Origin: Bacillota bacterium
GTDB taxonomy: Bacteria; Bacillota; Clostridia; Ch29
DNA length: 34,314 bases
NCBI GenBank assembly: GCA_013540605.1
Contig: JABVCK010000013.1
Span: 1-34,314, forward strand
Direction of reading: 5' to 3'
The stretch's first letter is position 1. Each line of letters starts with the position of its first letter. The notes beneath the pieces were generated by a model, which did no database searches, had not been told where the DNA came from, and saw only the letters and a list, made by a program, of their open reading frames with translations. The translations under genes were made by a program, and so were the position numbers. Shown here one piece after another: positions 1-10,708 of this stretch.

Positions 1-54
1 TATTCCTGCAGAGTGATTGATCTTGTAAGCTACATATGCAGGGTAGGGTTTTGA
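1..54 (+). CDS. C-terminal end of an upstream glyceraldehyde-3-phosphate dehydrogenase (partial)
   Basis: Frame 1 reads YSCRVIDLVSYICRVGF and stops at TGA 52-54. The segment aligns with the C-terminal end of the complete GAPDH encoded just downstream ([12 protein letters not shown]), matching at 9 of the first 12 residues, and with the family's usual NEWGYSxRVxDLVxYI ending. The rest of the gene lies left of the window. It is followed by a hairpin terminator, so it is probably a separate transcription unit from the next gap gene. Two GAPDH genes in tandem may mean separate glycolytic and gluconeogenic or NADP enzymes, but this tail cannot show cofactor preference. Confidence 0.72.
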   Translation, partial: YSCRVIDLVSYICRVGF

Positions 55-55
55 T

Positions 56-79
56 GACCGGCGTCTTGCCGGTCGTTTT
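56..79 (+). terminator. Rho-independent terminator after the upstream GAPDH
   Basis: A perfect 7-bp stem (GACCGGC 56-62, GCCGGTC 68-74) with a 5-nt loop is followed by GTTTT, two bases after the stop codon of the partial GAPDH. The U-tract is short, so termination may be incomplete. Confidence 0.65.
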
Positions 80-100
80 GCATTAAAGGTAATATTTTCA

Positions 101-134
101 TTGAAAACCGTCGTGGCGTATTATAATATTATAA
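101..134 (+). promoter_or_regulatory. Candidate gap promoter overlapping a perfect palindrome
   Basis: TTGAAA (101-106) and TATAAT (122-127) are separated by 15 bp, shorter than the ideal 17. The -10 region lies inside a perfect 14-bp palindrome, TTATAATATTATAA (121-134), which could be a repressor site or simply AT-rich. If this promoter is right, the gap leader is about 155 nt. Confidence 0.4.
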
Positions 135-171
135 CTGAAGGGCTACGTAAGGTCCATTTTTTTCTACTGAC

Positions 172-212
172 CAGGGACATACTGCGATTAATAGGGACGG
201 AATATGTCCCTG
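172..212. repeat. Inverted repeat in the gap leader (REP-like)
   Basis: CAGGGACATA (172-181) and TATGTCCCTG (203-212) form a perfect 10-bp inverted repeat. The segment between them contains AGGGACGG, resembling the core of the palindromic repeats elsewhere in this window. It could fold in the gap mRNA leader. It is not followed by a T-run, so it is not a standard terminator. Confidence 0.55.
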
Positions 213-292
213 TTAAGGAAGGGAATATAATCACCCCTATCCGTAGAAAATATTATTTGATATTAGACAAATATCATTAAGGAGGAGTATGA

Positions 293-1303
<1,011 letters not shown>

Positions 1304-1340
1304 ATTTTGCATACTGATGGAAGTGAAGGGAGGTACAGGC

Positions 1341-2525
1341 TTGAACAAAAAGACCTTAAGGGATATAGAAGTCAGGAACAAACGAGTTATTGTACGGTGT
1401 GATTTCAACGTGCCAATGGATGGCGAAGGAAATATTACTGACGATAAGCGTATCGTGGCTTCTATTCCAACCATAAGGTATTTAGTGGACCACGGAGCAA
1501 GGGTAATACTTATGTCTCACCTGGGAAGGCCCAAGGGCAAAGTAGACCCAAAATACAGCATGGTACCGGTGGGAAGGCGGCTTGGCGAACTGCTTGGCAG
1601 GGAAGTGATAGTGGCGAAGGATGTCATAGGCGAGGATGCCAGGTTGAAGTCAGGGCAGATGAAGCCGGGAGAATTGATGCTTCTGGAAAACGTAAGGTTC
1701 CATAAGGAAGAAACCGATAACGACCCATCCTTTGCAAAGGAACTGGCGAGCATGGCCGAAGTTTTTGTTAATGACGCCTTTGGAACCGCCCATAGGGCTC
1801 ATGCATCCACCGAAGGCATAGCAAAGTTCCTGCCTGCGGTTGCAGGCTTCCTGATTGAGAAGGAACTGGAGATGCTGGGAGGTGCTCTTGAAAAGCCGGA
1901 CAGGCCATTTACGGCGGTGCTCGGCGGTTCTAAGGTATCCGATAAAATTGATGTAATATCAAGTTTGCTGGATAAGGTCGACAATTTACTGATCGGGGGA
2001 GGCATGATGTTTACCTTCCTTAAGGCTAGAGGTCTTGAGACAGGGAAGTCCATTGTTGAAGACGATAAGGTTCCGTTAGCCGGTGAACTGATGGAGAAGG
2101 CGGCCCAAAGGGGTGTAAAACTCGTGCTGCCTGTGGATACCGTGGTGGCAGAAGCCTTTCAAAACGATGCGAGGCATTATTCGGTGCCCGTTGAAAGAAT
2201 ACCCCGGGATTATATGGGTCTGGACATCGGAGAGAAAACCCGTGATATTTTTAGAAGCATCATATCTGAATCCAAAACGGTTGTGTGGAACGGTCCGATG
2301 GGAGTGTTTGAGATGCCGAACTTCGCTTCGGGCACGCTGGAAGTTGCAAAGGCGATGGCGGAGTGCAAAGGCAAATCCATAGTCGGCGGCGGAGATTCCG
2401 CAGCGGCAGTTGAGCAGTTGGGGTTTGCCGACAGGATGACTCATGTTTCCACCGGGGGAGGAGCATCGCTGGAGTTTCTGGAAGGTAAGGAACTTCCCGG
2501 CATAACAGTATTGATGGATAAGTGA
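1341..2525 (+). CDS. pgk: Phosphoglycerate kinase
   Basis: This enzyme transfers the acyl phosphate of 1,3-bisphosphoglycerate to ADP, yielding 3-phosphoglycerate and ATP. The protein has 394 residues, as expected. The N-terminal signature RVDFNVP appears as RCDFNVP, followed by [21 protein letters not shown] and [14 protein letters not shown]. The C-terminal nucleotide-binding domain carries [20 protein letters not shown] and [14 protein letters not shown] chose the TTG at 1341, with GGGAGG (1328-1333) 7 nt upstream, over an in-frame ATG at 1317 that lacks a ribosome binding site and would add eight non-conserved residues. The stop is followed by two heptanucleotide repeat arrays before tpiA. 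Confidence 0.97.
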   Translation: MNKKTLRDIEVRNKRVIVRCDFNVPMDGEGNITDDKRIVASIPTIRYLVDHGARVILMSHLGRPKGKVDPKYSMVPVGRRLGELLGREVIVAKDVIGEDARLKSGQMKPGELMLLENVRFHKEETDNDPSFAKELASMAEVFVNDAFGTAHRAHASTEGIAKFLPAVAGFLIEKELEMLGGALEKPDRPFTAVLGGSKVSDKIDVISSLLDKVDNLLIGGGMMFTFLKARGLETGKSIVEDDKVPLAGELMEKAAQRGVKLVLPVDTVVAEAFQNDARHYSVPVERIPRDYMGLDIGEKTRDIFRSIISESKTVVWNGPMGVFEMPNFASGTLEVAKAMAECKGKSIVGGGDSAAAVEQLGFADRMTHVSTGGGASLEFLEGKELPGITVLMDK

Positions 2526-2531
2526 TGCGTA

Positions 2532-2601
2532 GATCCTAGATCACAGATCGCAGATGGCAGATCGCAGGTACCAGGTACTAGTTCACAGATCACAGGCGCC
2601 A
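2532..2601 (+). repeat. Heptanucleotide tandem repeat array A (pgk-tpiA spacer)
   Basis: Ten consecutive 7-nt units, mostly of the form GATCRCA or GGTACCA, run without interruption (gatccta, gatcaca, gatcgca, gatggca, gatcgca, ggtacca, ggtacta, gttcaca, gatcaca, ggcgcca). The 7-nt phase is kept although single bases vary. It resembles the short tandemly repeated repetitive sequences described in cyanobacteria. Confidence 0.8.
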
Positions 2602-2644
2602 GGGTTAGGCCTTTAGGTTTTTACCCTCTAGCTTTACCCGATGT

Positions 2645-2693
2645 CTGACCACTGATCACTAGACACTGGTCACTGATAACTGGTAACTAAGCG
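2645..2693 (+). repeat. Heptanucleotide tandem repeat array B (pgk-tpiA spacer)
   Basis: Seven 7-nt units of the form CTGRTCA (ctgacca, ctgatca, ctagaca, ctggtca, ctgataa, ctggtaa, ctaagcg) lie 43 bp after array A and just before tpiA. Its 3' part matches the array between smpB and ssrA over 20 nt with one mismatch, so the two are the same dispersed family. Confidence 0.8.
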
Positions 2694-2709
2694 AGATTGG
2701 AGTGGTACG

Positions 2710-4757
<2,048 letters not shown>

Positions 4758-4774
4758 ATAAAATTCTAGAATTT

Positions 4775-4820
4775 GCTAATAATAAAGAGGGCGGTTGCTT
4801 CCGCCTTCTTTATTATTAGC
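4775..4820. terminator. Strong terminator after eno, probably bidirectional
   Basis: A 20-bp stem with one G-U pair (4775-4794 with 4801-4820) encloses a TTGCTT loop. The lower stem is AT-rich on both sides, so it can end transcription from the glycolytic operon and possibly from the other strand. Confidence 0.85.
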
Positions 4821-4874
4821 GTGCCGTATTCAGGCTGCTGCGGACTTGCCATTGGTACAGGGCATCATTTATTA

Positions 4875-4903
4875 TTGTATTTTACTATGCGCTGTGTTAA
4901 AAT
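4875..4903 (+). promoter_or_regulatory. Candidate sigma-A promoter for secG-hppA
   Basis: TTGTAT (4875-4880) and TAAAAT (4898-4903) are separated by 17 bp. The pair lies between the eno terminator and secG. Confidence 0.5.
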
Positions 4904-4941
4904 AACTGTGTTAATCACAAAGGTAGGAGGTGCAGGGAATC

Positions 4942-5172
4942 ATGAGAATTTTTGTAATAGTTATACACGTAATCGTAAGCCTTATTCTTATCGGCAGTAT
5001 TCTTTTACAATCCGGTAAAAGCGCCGGTCTGTCAGGAAGCATTGCCGGCGGTGCGGAAACCCTTTGGGGAAAATCCAAGGGAAGAGGATATGAAGCTCTG
5101 CTATCAAAGGTAACGACGGCAGGGGCCATCCTGTTTGTCATTACGTCGATAACTTTGGTAGTAATACAATAA
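4942..5172 (+). CDS. secG: Preprotein translocase subunit SecG
   Basis: SecG is the small non-essential subunit of the SecYEG protein export channel. The 76-aa product has two hydrophobic segments (about residues 3-22 and 53-74). Between them is the conserved cytosolic loop with LLQSGKSAGLSGSIAGGAETLWGK cut into its usual pieces: LLQ, GLSG and a glycine-rich stretch. I chose ATG 4942; an in-frame GTG at 4930 overlaps the AGGAGG ribosome binding site (4925-4930) itself and cannot be the start. In many Firmicutes secG precedes rnr, smpB and ssrA. Here hppA and an HD-domain gene lie in between. Confidence 0.93.
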   Translation: MRIFVIVIHVIVSLILIGSILLQSGKSAGLSGSIAGGAETLWGKSKGRGYEALLSKVTTAGAILFVITSITLVVIQ

Positions 5173-5214
5173 TTTTACTTTATATATAAATGATTATTTG
5201 AGGAGGTACGACAG

Positions 5215-7179
5215 ATGATGGAGTATTTTTACCTGGTTCCTGTAGTAGGCATTATAGCCATTTTTTTTGCATTTATCCTGGCAGCCAGGATAAACAAAGC
5301 CGATGCCGGCACCGAGAGGATGCGGGAGATAGCGTCCTACATACAGGAGGGGGCGATGGCCTTTCTTACCCGGCAATATAGGAGCCTGGGGATCTTTGTG
5401 GTTGTCCTGTTTTTTGTGCTGTTATTCCTGATTGACCTGCAGACAGCCATATGCTTTCTTTTAGGAGCGCTGTTCTCGGCAGGGGCCGGTTATTATGGCA
5501 TGAAAGTGGCGACAAAGGCCAATGTAAGAGCTGCGAACGGCGCAAGGGAAAGCATGAACAAGGCGCTGGGCATAGCTTTCTCCGGCGGGGCGGTCATGGG
5601 GATGAGCGTTGTTGGTCTTGGTTTGCTGGGATTGGGCGTGCTTTACCTCATATTCGGTGATCCCAGGATAATAACCGGCTTTGGCCTGGGAGCAAGTTCC
5701 ATAGCCCTGTTCGGCCGTGTGGGCGGGGGTATATACACCAAGGCTGCCGATGTTGGCGCAGACCTTGTGGGTAAAGTAGAGGCGGGCATTCCTGAGGATG
5801 ACCCGAGAAATCCTGCGGTTATCGCCGATAATGTTGGAGATAACGTAGGCGACGTAGCCGGAATGGGCGCTGACCTTTTCGAATCTTATGTAGGTTCGCT
5901 GATTTCCGCAATGACCCTCGGAGCCATTATATACGCAGGCCAGATAAACGGTGTTCTGTTCCCCATGCTGCTTGCGGCAAGCGGTATAATAGCATCAATA
6001 ATAGGAGCGCAGTTCGTAAAAGGCGATGAGAAAAGCAATCCCCACAAGGCTTTAAAGATGGGTACATACGTCAGCGAGATACTTGTAATCGCTGCTGGTT
6101 TCATCTTGAGCAAATGGCTGTTTGAAGACCTGAGGCCTTTCTATGCGGTTGTCGCAGGGTTGGTTGTCGGTGTAGCTATAGGACAGCTTACCGAGTACTA
6201 TACCTCGGCGGATTATAAACCCGTCAAAAAGATTGCGGACCAGTCCAGAACCGGCGCGGCCACAAATATTATTAGCGGTTTGGCGGTAGGTATGGCATCT
6301 ACGGCATGGCCTATAATATGTATTGCCGCTGGTATACTGGTAGCCTATAAAGTGGCAGGCTTGTACGGAATAGCCCTGGCAGCGGTTGGAATGCTTTCGA
6401 CCGCCGGTATGACGGTAGCGGTGGATGCGTACGGGCCAATTGCCGATAACGCCGGGGGAATAGCGGAAATGTCCGAGCTTCCCCACTCAGTAAGGGAAAT
6501 TACCGATAAACTGGATGCAGTGGGCAATACCACAGCGGCCATAGGCAAGGGCTTTGCAATAGGCTCGGCAGCACTTACAGCCCTTGCATTATTCGCTTCT
6601 TACTCACAGGCGGTTAACCTTGAAACCATAAACATAATAAAGCCTGAGGTAATAGCAGGGATGTTCCTTGGCGGAATGCTCCCATACCTCTTCTCGGCGG
6701 TTACCATGGAGGCCGTTGGTAAGGCGGCAAACCAGATGATTGAAGAGGTAAGAAGACAGTTTAAGGAGATACCCGGCATCATGGAGGGCAAAGGCAAGCC
6801 TGAATACGCAAAATGCGTGGAAATAAGCACCGGAGCTGCCCTCAAGGAAATGATATTCCCCGGCCTTCTTGCGGTGATCGCACCTCTGCTGACAGGGTTT
6901 GTCCTTGGCGCCGATGCCCTTGGAGGACTGCTGGCAGGTGCCCTGGTGACAGGAGTTCTGGTGGCAGTGCAGATGGCAAACTCCGGTGGAGCATGGGATA
7001 ACGCTAAGAAATACATTGAGGGCGGAGCCCATGGAGGGAAAGGCAGCGATGCCCACAAGGCAGCGGTTGTTGGGGATACCGTAGGAGACCCCTTCAAGGA
7101 TACTTCCGGTCCTTCGCTTAATATACTGATAAAGCTTATGACTATAGTATCGCTGGTCTTTGCGCCATTGTTCATATAG
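5215..7179 (+). CDS. hppA: Membrane-bound K+-dependent pyrophosphatase (Na+- or H+-pumping)
   Basis: This integral membrane enzyme couples pyrophosphate hydrolysis to ion pumping, saving energy in anaerobes. The 654-aa protein is rich in transmembrane helices. The catalytic region near residues 178-220 carries [11 protein letters not shown] and the acidic run [21 protein letters not shown] second conserved acidic stretch, [17 protein letters not shown], lies near the C-terminus. At about residue 440 the sequence is [11 protein letters not shown]; alanine in the position after GNTTA marks the K+-dependent subfamily, where K+-independent pumps have lysine. The sequence as I read it does not settle Na+ against H+. 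AGGAGG (5201-5206) lies 8 nt before ATG 5215; ATG 5218 is possible. Confidence 0.95.
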   Translation: MMEYFYLVPVVGIIAIFFAFILAARINKADAGTERMREIASYIQEGAMAFLTRQYRSLGIFVVVLFFVLLFLIDLQTAICFLLGALFSAGAGYYGMKVATKANVRAANGARESMNKALGIAFSGGAVMGMSVVGLGLLGLGVLYLIFGDPRIITGFGLGASSIALFGRVGGGIYTKAADVGADLVGKVEAGIPEDDPRNPAVIADNVGDNVGDVAGMGADLFESYVGSLISAMTLGAIIYAGQINGVLFPMLLAASGIIASIIGAQFVKGDEKSNPHKALKMGTYVSEILVIAAGFILSKWLFEDLRPFYAVVAGLVVGVAIGQLTEYYTSADYKPVKKIADQSRTGAATNIISGLAVGMASTAWPIICIAAGILVAYKVAGLYGIALAAVGMLSTAGMTVAVDAYGPIADNAGGIAEMSELPHSVREITDKLDAVGNTTAAIGKGFAIGSAALTALALFASYSQAVNLETINIIKPEVIAGMFLGGMLPYLFSAVTMEAVGKAANQMIEEVRRQFKEIPGIMEGKGKPEYAKCVEISTGAALKEMIFPGLLAVIAPLLTGFVLGADALGGLLAGALVTGVLVAVQMANSGGAWDNAKKYIEGGAHGGKGSDAHKAAVVGDTVGDPFKDTSGPSLNILIKLMTIVSLVFAPLFI

Positions 7180-7223
7180 AGTTGAAAGGCATCGGAGGCT
7201 CTTCTCCGGTGCCGATAGATGAC

Positions 7224-7340
7224 AGGGGACACACCTCCCAATCTAAGGCCAGGGGACACACCTCCCTTTTGGAGTTTAACTCCGGGGTGGGAGGAATGCC
7301 CCAACATAAGGCTCTTGGGTGGGGGGAATGTCCCCTTTTT
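7224..7340 (+). repeat. Nested direct and inverted GGGGACA repeats upstream of the HD gene
   Basis: AGGGGACACACCTCCC occurs twice as a 27-nt-period direct repeat (7224-7239, 7251-7266). Two diverged inverted partners follow: GGGAGGAATGCCCC around 7289-7302 and GGGGGGAATGTCCCCT at 7321-7336. Between them is a small GGAGT-TTA-ACTCC hairpin (7271-7283). The whole block could fold into one long hairpin ending in TTTTT, so it may act as a terminator after hppA. It looks like a REP-type element. Confidence 0.6.
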
Positions 7341-7369
7341 GATAATAATATGCTTGAGGAGGAATACTA

Positions 7370-7924
7370 ATGGAAAGAGAACAGGCTTTGGAGCATGTAA
7401 AAACGAATGTTAAAAATAAGAATCTTGTGAAGCACATGCTGGCAGCGGAGGCGGTTATGCGAGGACTTGCGGAACACTTCGGAGAAGACCCCGACAGGTG
7501 GGGACTGGCAGGGCTGCTGCATGACATAGACTATGACCAGACCGCAGACGATCCATATACCCACAGCAAGCTTGGGGCTCAAATGCTTCAGGAGCTGGGC
7601 TATGACGACGATATTGCATACGCAGTGAAGGTTCATAACGATGCCCACGGCTATGAGAGGAAAAGCCTGATGGACAAGGCCCTTTATTGCACCGACCCCC
7701 TTACCGGTCTTATAGTGGCCAGTGCCCTTATTCATCCCGACAAAAAACTTCAAAGCATTGATGTCCAGTTTGTAGTGAACCGGTTCAATGAAAAGGGTTT
7801 CGCCAAGGGCGCGCGAAGGGAGCAAATCGCCAACTGTGAAGAGGAACTGGGGCTTTCTCTGGAAAAGTTTATCGAGGTAGCTTTAAAAAGCATGCAAGCA
7901 GTGCATAGAGAACTGGGATTATAG
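7370..7924 (+). CDS. HD/HDIG-domain protein, putative metal-dependent phosphohydrolase
   Basis: The 184-aa cytosolic protein carries the HD metal-binding hallmark in GLAGLLHDIDYD (about residues 46-57). An upstream metal-ligand region (HMLAAEAVM) and downstream histidines (YAVKVHNDAHGY) fit the HDIG-type fold. Family members hydrolyse phosphoester bonds in nucleotides or act on signalling nucleotides, but the substrate here cannot be told from sequence. GAGGAGG (7356-7362) lies 7 nt before the ATG. The gene ends 9 bp before rnr, so the two are probably cotranscribed. A REP-like fold sits in its leader. Confidence 0.8.
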   Translation: MEREQALEHVKTNVKNKNLVKHMLAAEAVMRGLAEHFGEDPDRWGLAGLLHDIDYDQTADDPYTHSKLGAQMLQELGYDDDIAYAVKVHNDAHGYERKSLMDKALYCTDPLTGLIVASALIHPDKKLQSIDVQFVVNRFNEKGFAKGARREQIANCEEELGLSLEKFIEVALKSMQAVHRELGL

Positions 7925-7932
7925 AAGGGAGC

Positions 7933-10053
7933 ATGTATGATTTGCAATTAAAAGAATTGATCTTACAGTATATGAAGGAAAACGCCTATAAGCCCCTTAC
8001 GGCGGAAGAACTGGCAGCCCGTCTGGATATTGGCGGGGACAATCTGCCGCGGTTTCTGGAAACCTTAAAGGAAATGGAGTCAGAAGGAGACCTGGTCCAG
8101 ACCAGGAAGAAACGCTACGGCATACCCGAAAAGATGGACCTCATAGTCGGTAGGCTGCAGTGCCACCAGAAGGGGTTTGGCTTTGTTATCCCAAGGGACG
8201 AGCTTTACGAAGACGTCTACATACCAGCCGACAGTATTAACGAAGCCATGCATAACGACAGCGTAATAGCGAAGATCGTCCGCAGAAAGTCCGAGGGGAA
8301 CCGTACCGAAGGGGAAATAATCAGGATACTCGAAAGGGCAAACAAGAAAGTGGTTGGAACCTTCGAGAGGAGCAGGAACTTCGGCTTTGTCATACCTGAC
8401 GACTCAAGGATCCTTTATGATATTTACGTTTTTCAGGATGAAACAATGGGAGCCCGTGAAGGAGATAAAGTAGTCGCCGAAATCACTCACTGGCCCGAAA
8501 AAAGGAGAAATCCCGAGGGAAGAATCATAGAGGTTTTAGGTTATAAGGACGATATTGGCATTGACGTGCTGTCAATTATACGGAGCCATGACATACCGGA
8601 GGAATTCCCTCCCGAGGTCCTGGAAGAAGCGGAGAAAATTCCTGAAAAGATTGATGAAGCCGAGATAAACAGAAGGGTTGACCTCAGGGACAGAAAAATC
8701 GTGACAATTGACGGAGCGGATGCAAAGGATCTGGACGATGCGGTCTCGGTCGAGAAGCTTTCGAACGGCAACTTCCGGCTGGGTGTTCATATAGCAGATG
8801 TATCCCACTATGTGAAGGAGAACTCGGCCTTGGACAAAGAGGCCTTTAAAAGGGGTACGAGCGTGTATTTTCTGGACAGGGTTATACCAATGCTCCCCAA
8901 AAGATTATCAAACGGTATCTGCAGCCTGAATCCGAAGGTGGACCGTCTGGCCCTGACGGTTTTCATGGAGATAGACAAAGCCGGAAAGGTGGTCGACTAT
9001 CAAATCGTAGAAAGCGTTATTTCAACCGCCGAAAGGATGACATACAAGGACGTATCCGATATACTGGAGAAGAACGATGAAGAACTGATTGCCAGGTACG
9101 GAAGCCTTGTTGACGATTTCCGCCGCATGGAGGAGCTGTATACCATTCTCAACAGCAAGAGGATGGTAAGGGGAAGTATTGATTTCGAGTTTCCGGAGAC
9201 AAAAGTGATGCTTGACAAGGAAGGCAATCCGGAGGATATCGTCAAGGTTGAGAGGAGGACGGCCGACAGGATTATCGAGGAATTTATGCTTGTTTGCAAT
9301 GAAACCGTCGCTGAGCACATGTTTTGGCTGGGGGCTCCTTTTGTGTACAGGATACATGAGGAACCCGACGATGAAAAGATTGAGGTTTTCAATGAATTTG
9401 TGTACAATCTCGGGTATTCGATAAAGGGTATCAAAAAGGTTCATCCGAAGGCATTGCAGAGACTGATACAGAAGGTCAAAGGAAAAAAGGAAGAAAAGAT
9501 AATAAACACACTGCTGCTGAGGTCGCTTAAACGCGCCAGGTATCACCAGGAAAATCTGGGACACTACGGATTGGCTGCTGAATATTACTGCCATTTTACA
9601 TCGCCCATAAGAAGATATCCGGACCTTGTAATTCACAGGATAATAAAGGAGACATTAAAGGGTGGCCTGGAAAACAGCAGGATAGAATATCTGAAAGAAT
9701 TTGTAGAAAAGGCGGCGCTCCAGTCATCGGAGCGCGAAAGGGCCGCGGATGAAGCTGAAAGGGAAGTCGAGGACCTCAAGAAGGTTGAGTTCATGGCACG
9801 GAGGATAGGAGAAGAATACGAGGGAATAGTATCCGGTGTAACCGCTTTCGGCATATTCGTTGAACTCGAAAACGGGATCGAAGGCATGGTAAGAGTAAGT
9901 TTCATGACCGACGATTTCTACCATTTTGACGAAAAAAGATATATGCTGATAGGCGAGAGGACAAAGAAAAGTTTCAGGATCGGCGATGTTGTGAGGGTGC
10001 AGGTAGTGAAGGCAGACCTGGTGGATAAAAAGCTGGATTTTGTTTTGGTATAG
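7933..10053 (+). CDS. rnr: Ribonuclease R
   Basis: RNase R is a processive 3'-5' exoribonuclease that degrades structured RNA and works with tmRNA-SmpB in clearing non-stop mRNAs. The 706-aa protein has the standard order. An N-terminal winged helix (1-60) is followed by two cold-shock OB folds (about 70-215), each with a GFGFVIP or NFGFVIP motif. The RNB catalytic domain starts near 255 with the aspartate cluster DGADAKDLDDAV, and a C-terminal S1 domain begins near 628. The first ATG (7933) lies only 2 nt after GAAGGGA; TTG 7942 has better spacing, so the true start may be three codons later. smpB and ssrA follow. Confidence 0.95.
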   Translation: MYDLQLKELILQYMKENAYKPLTAEELAARLDIGGDNLPRFLETLKEMESEGDLVQTRKKRYGIPEKMDLIVGRLQCHQKGFGFVIPRDELYEDVYIPADSINEAMHNDSVIAKIVRRKSEGNRTEGEIIRILERANKKVVGTFERSRNFGFVIPDDSRILYDIYVFQDETMGAREGDKVVAEITHWPEKRRNPEGRIIEVLGYKDDIGIDVLSIIRSHDIPEEFPPEVLEEAEKIPEKIDEAEINRRVDLRDRKIVTIDGADAKDLDDAVSVEKLSNGNFRLGVHIADVSHYVKENSALDKEAFKRGTSVYFLDRVIPMLPKRLSNGICSLNPKVDRLALTVFMEIDKAGKVVDYQIVESVISTAERMTYKDVSDILEKNDEELIARYGSLVDDFRRMEELYTILNSKRMVRGSIDFEFPETKVMLDKEGNPEDIVKVERRTADRIIEEFMLVCNETVAEHMFWLGAPFVYRIHEEPDDEKIEVFNEFVYNLGYSIKGIKKVHPKALQRLIQKVKGKKEEKIINTLLLRSLKRARYHQENLGHYGLAAEYYCHFTSPIRRYPDLVIHRIIKETLKGGLENSRIEYLKEFVEKAALQSSERERAADEAEREVEDLKKVEFMARRIGEEYEGIVSGVTAFGIFVELENGIEGMVRVSFMTDDFYHFDEKRYMLIGERTKKSFRIGDVVRVQVVKADLVDKKLDFVLV

Positions 10054-10082
10054 GTGAAGGAAACATCGGTTTACATAATTGC

Positions 10083-10111
10083 TTGACAATTGACCCAATC
10101 TGGTGTATCAT
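10083..10111 (+). promoter_or_regulatory. Strong candidate sigma-A promoter for smpB
   Basis: Consensus TTGACA (10083-10088) and TATCAT (10106-10111) are separated by 17 bp, between rnr and smpB. It suggests smpB, and perhaps ssrA, can be transcribed independently of rnr. Confidence 0.7.
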
Positions 10112-10132
10112 TATTGATAGTCGAAAGACCAA

Positions 10133-10159
10133 GACCCTATTTGCCAGACAAATAGGGTC
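10133..10159 (+). promoter_or_regulatory. Leader hairpin upstream of smpB
   Basis: A perfect 11-bp stem (10133-10143 with 10149-10159) with a 5-nt loop lies about 15-20 nt downstream of the likely transcription start. It is followed by AAATTT rather than a run of T, so it is a weak terminator candidate or an mRNA-stabilising 5' structure. Confidence 0.55.
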
Positions 10160-10189
10160 AAATTTATCGCTGGAGCAGGTGCAGGTTCT

Positions 10190-10648
10190 ATGGTTGACGA
10201 GGCAAAGGTTATAGCTCGAAATAAAAAAGCGAGGCATGATTACTTCATTGAAGAATCCTTTGAGGCAGGTATTGAACTTGCCGGGACAGAGGTAAAGTCA
10301 ATACGGAACGGCAAGATCAATATCAAAGACAGCTTCGCAAAGGTTGACAGGGGAGAGGTCTTTCTTCACAATATGCATATCAGCCCCTATGAAAAGGGCA
10401 ACATCTATAATAAGGACCCTTTGAGGGTGAGAAGGCTGCTGCTGCATAAAAGGGAGATTAGAAAACTCATAGGCTATACCCAGCAGAAAGGCTTCACACT
10501 GGTACCTCTCAGCGTATATATTACAAGGGGACTTGTAAAGGTGGAACTGGCAGTAGCCCGGGGAAAGAAAACCTATGACAAGAGGGAGGACATTGCCAGG
10601 AAGGATGCCGAAAGGAAGATTGAAAGGGCGATAAAGGAAAGGTATTAA
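10190..10648 (+). CDS. smpB: SsrA-binding protein SmpB
   Basis: SmpB binds tmRNA and guides it into stalled ribosomes for trans-translation. The 152-aa length is typical. The family core is clear: [19 protein letters not shown], then [18 protein letters not shown], an [15 protein letters not shown] segment, and a basic C-terminal tail ([19 protein letters not shown]) that occupies the mRNA channel. The ATG at 10190 has only weak upstream purines (GGAG about 14 nt away), but it is placed exactly where the family begins. ssrA starts 60 bp downstream, separated by a heptanucleotide repeat array. Confidence 0.96.
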   Translation: MVDEAKVIARNKKARHDYFIEESFEAGIELAGTEVKSIRNGKINIKDSFAKVDRGEVFLHNMHISPYEKGNIYNKDPLRVRRLLLHKREIRKLIGYTQQKGFTLVPLSVYITRGLVKVELAVARGKKTYDKREDIARKDAERKIERAIKERY

Positions 10649-10660
10649 ACAGAATACTCT

Positions 10661-10695
10661 GGCAACTGATAACTGATAACTGGCAACTAAGAACT
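10661..10695 (+). repeat. Heptanucleotide tandem repeat array C (smpB-ssrA spacer)
   Basis: Five 7-nt units ending in AACT (ggcaact, gataact, gataact, ggcaact, aagaact) fill most of the short spacer before ssrA. The block shares 20 nt with array B of the pgk-tpiA spacer with one mismatch. Confidence 0.75.
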
Positions 10696-10708
10696 AATAA
10701 AAGCACAT

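Noticed and set aside
2526-2709. CRISPR-like array between pgk and tpiA
   Set aside because: The repeat unit is 7 nt with no spacers; it is a simple tandem heptamer array.
6600-7307. 235-codon minus-strand ORF opposite hppA
   Set aside because: The plus strand encodes conserved pyrophosphatase motifs throughout; the reverse frame is a codon-bias shadow.
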